Under the pieces are notes generated by a model that was not told the origin of the DNA, did not search any database, and was given only the letters and a program-made list of their open reading frames with translations. A stretch of DNA of 6,810 nucleotides, taken from assembly GCA_046760705.1 (NCBI GenBank), contig JBHIER010000185.1:1-6810 (forward strand), in the 5' to 3' direction. Source of the DNA: JBHIER01 sp046760705 [NCBI: bacterium]. GTDB lineage: Bacteria; JBHIER01; G020348925. How positions within the stretch are numbered: the first letter of the stretch is position 1; each line of letters opens with the position of its first letter. Shown in pieces: positions 5,895-6,810 of this stretch. The translations under genes and the position numbers were made by a program.

Positions 5895-6810
5895 ATGGAA
5901 TCATGGAAAAGGCCTTTATTTCCAAAGCCAATCAGAGATGAAGGCCGATGTCTGAGAACTGGACCGGGAAAAAGCGCATGCTCAGCCTGTCAAGATGTTT
6001 GTCCGGTTCCTGGCTTTCTGCTGAGCGGCAGCACCGTGACATTCCCGAAGGATTGCATCTCGTGTCATTTCTGCACAGCAGCCTGTCCTGAAGGAGCCAT
6101 TCAGGGCATTCTCCCCCCACCGCGTCTGTTGGCCCAGCCTGAGATTATACTGAGGTGTGAGCGCGTGTACAGACAGGGAGTGCCGCCTATCGCCTGTGCC
6201 GGTGATGTCCCTGAGTTGTTCCTAAAATTGGCGGCGATTCAGAGGCACCCTGTTCTCCTGATCACGGGTGCATGTGAACGGTGTGAGAGAAGTGAAGGAT
6301 TCTCTCTCTTTGAACAGCGAACTGCCAGAGTTCAAAAAGCCCGTTCTCTTGTATGGAAACAGAGAAGACAGCGCTTCAGTGAGGCTCCAGAGCGTCGCCG
6401 TCTTCTGGGATGGCTTTTGCGACTGGTGGCGCCTCTTCGGATGAGGACTACGGACTACCTGGATTTCTTGCCTGCGGAAATCATTTCCGATCTGGATCAA
6501 GTCCGGCCGGTGATCACAGAGCAGTGTATCGGCTGCCCTGTGTGTGAGGTTGTCTGCCCTCACCATGTTTTTCATCGAGAGGAAACAGATAAAGCTGTGC
6601 GTTTCCTGATTGTGGAGAAGCAGTGTACAGGATGCATGAAGTGTATGTCTAACTGCCTGTTTGATGGCGTAACACTCGAAAGCGCATCAGAGCGGACGGT
6701 GAGGGTGGTGGAATTGGCAAAACAGAGGTGTTCGGACTGCAAAGAGGAATTTTACGGCAGGAAAGATGCATGCCCGCGGTGCAGAATGGCTGGGAGTCGA
6801 GGGCTGTTTG
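5895..6810 (+). CDS. Cysteine-rich polyferredoxin with four [4Fe-4S]-type motifs and a zinc-ribbon-like motif (3' partial)
   Basis: An open frame of 305 codons runs from this ATG to the window end without a stop. It has 24 cysteines and no signal peptide, so it is probably cytoplasmic. Motifs in order: an atypical cluster C19-x9-C29-x2-C32-x3-C36-P; a classical C54-x2-C57-x2-C60-x3-C64-P; a middle region with C88, C101 and a CXXC at 127-130; a basic, Arg-rich stretch at about 141-184; classical C211-x2-C214-x2-C217-x3-C221-P; C244-x2-C247-x2-C250-x3-C254 followed by Leu instead of Pro; and paired CXXC at 279-282 and 293-296, like a zinc ribbon or rubredoxin knuckle. Known four-cluster cytoplasmic ferredoxins such as NapF act in maturation of a Tat-exported molybdoenzyme, so a similar accessory role is plausible; a soluble electron-transfer role is the alternative. 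I do not recognise the exact family. The gene follows the chaperone by nine bases. Confidence 0.85.
   Translation, partial: MESWKRPLFPKPIRDEGRCLRTGPGKSACSACQDVCPVPGFLLSGSTVTFPKDCISCHFCTAACPEGAIQGILPPPRLLAQPEIILRCERVYRQGVPPIACAGDVPELFLKLAAIQRHPVLLITGACERCERSEGFSLFEQRTARVQKARSLVWKQRRQRFSEAPERRRLLGWLLRLVAPLRMRTTDYLDFLPAEIISDLDQVRPVITEQCIGCPVCEVVCPHHVFHREETDKAVRFLIVEKQCTGCMKCMSNCLFDGVTLESASERTVRVVELAKQRCSDCKEEFYGRKDACPRCRMAGSRGLF

Noticed and set aside
6222-6575. 117-codon open frame on the - strand near the right end
   Set aside because: It overlaps the + strand polyferredoxin frame, which has ordered CXXCXXC motifs on both sides of it and no stops. The antisense frame is chance.

Overview
The window is one tightly packed set of six genes, all on the + strand, with gaps of 11, 9, 16, 25 and 9 bases. 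It looks like an internal piece of a single respiratory operon. Neither a promoter nor a terminator is visible, and both end genes run off the window. The source is a Gram-negative bacterium (an outer-membrane beta-barrel is present) with an anaerobic, cytochrome-rich metabolism. The mid-range GC content and the CX4CH haem site would fit a Desulfobacterota-like or related uncultured lineage, but the taxon cannot be fixed from this sequence.

Layout: 2-1471 is the C-terminal part of an outer-membrane beta-barrel, probably of the MtrB/PioB/DmsF type. 1483-1878 is a small exported triheme cytochrome c. 1888-4785 is a Tat-exported molybdopterin (bis-MGD) oxidoreductase of the tetrathionate/arsenate/polysulfide reductase branch of the DMSO reductase family. 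4802-5359 is its partner electron-transfer subunit with four [4Fe-4S] clusters. 5385-5885 is a short TorD/DmsD-like maturation chaperone. 5895-6810 is the start of a very cysteine-rich cytoplasmic polyferredoxin, still open at the window end.

Working model (inference): the chaperone, perhaps helped by the polyferredoxin, loads and proofreads the catalytic subunit, which leaves through Tat carrying the FeS subunit with it. In the periplasm or at the outer membrane the A/B pair exchanges electrons with the triheme cytochrome, and the barrel links the system to the outer membrane. The gene content resembles the Shewanella extracellular DMSO reductase locus (barrel DmsF, cytochrome DmsE, DmsA, DmsB and accessory proteins). 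The differences are that the cytochrome has only three haems, the catalytic subunit has a Cys Mo ligand of the TtrA/ArrA/PsrA type, and no NrfD/DmsC-type membrane anchor lies in the window. The substrate and the direction of electron flow cannot be decided from the sequence.
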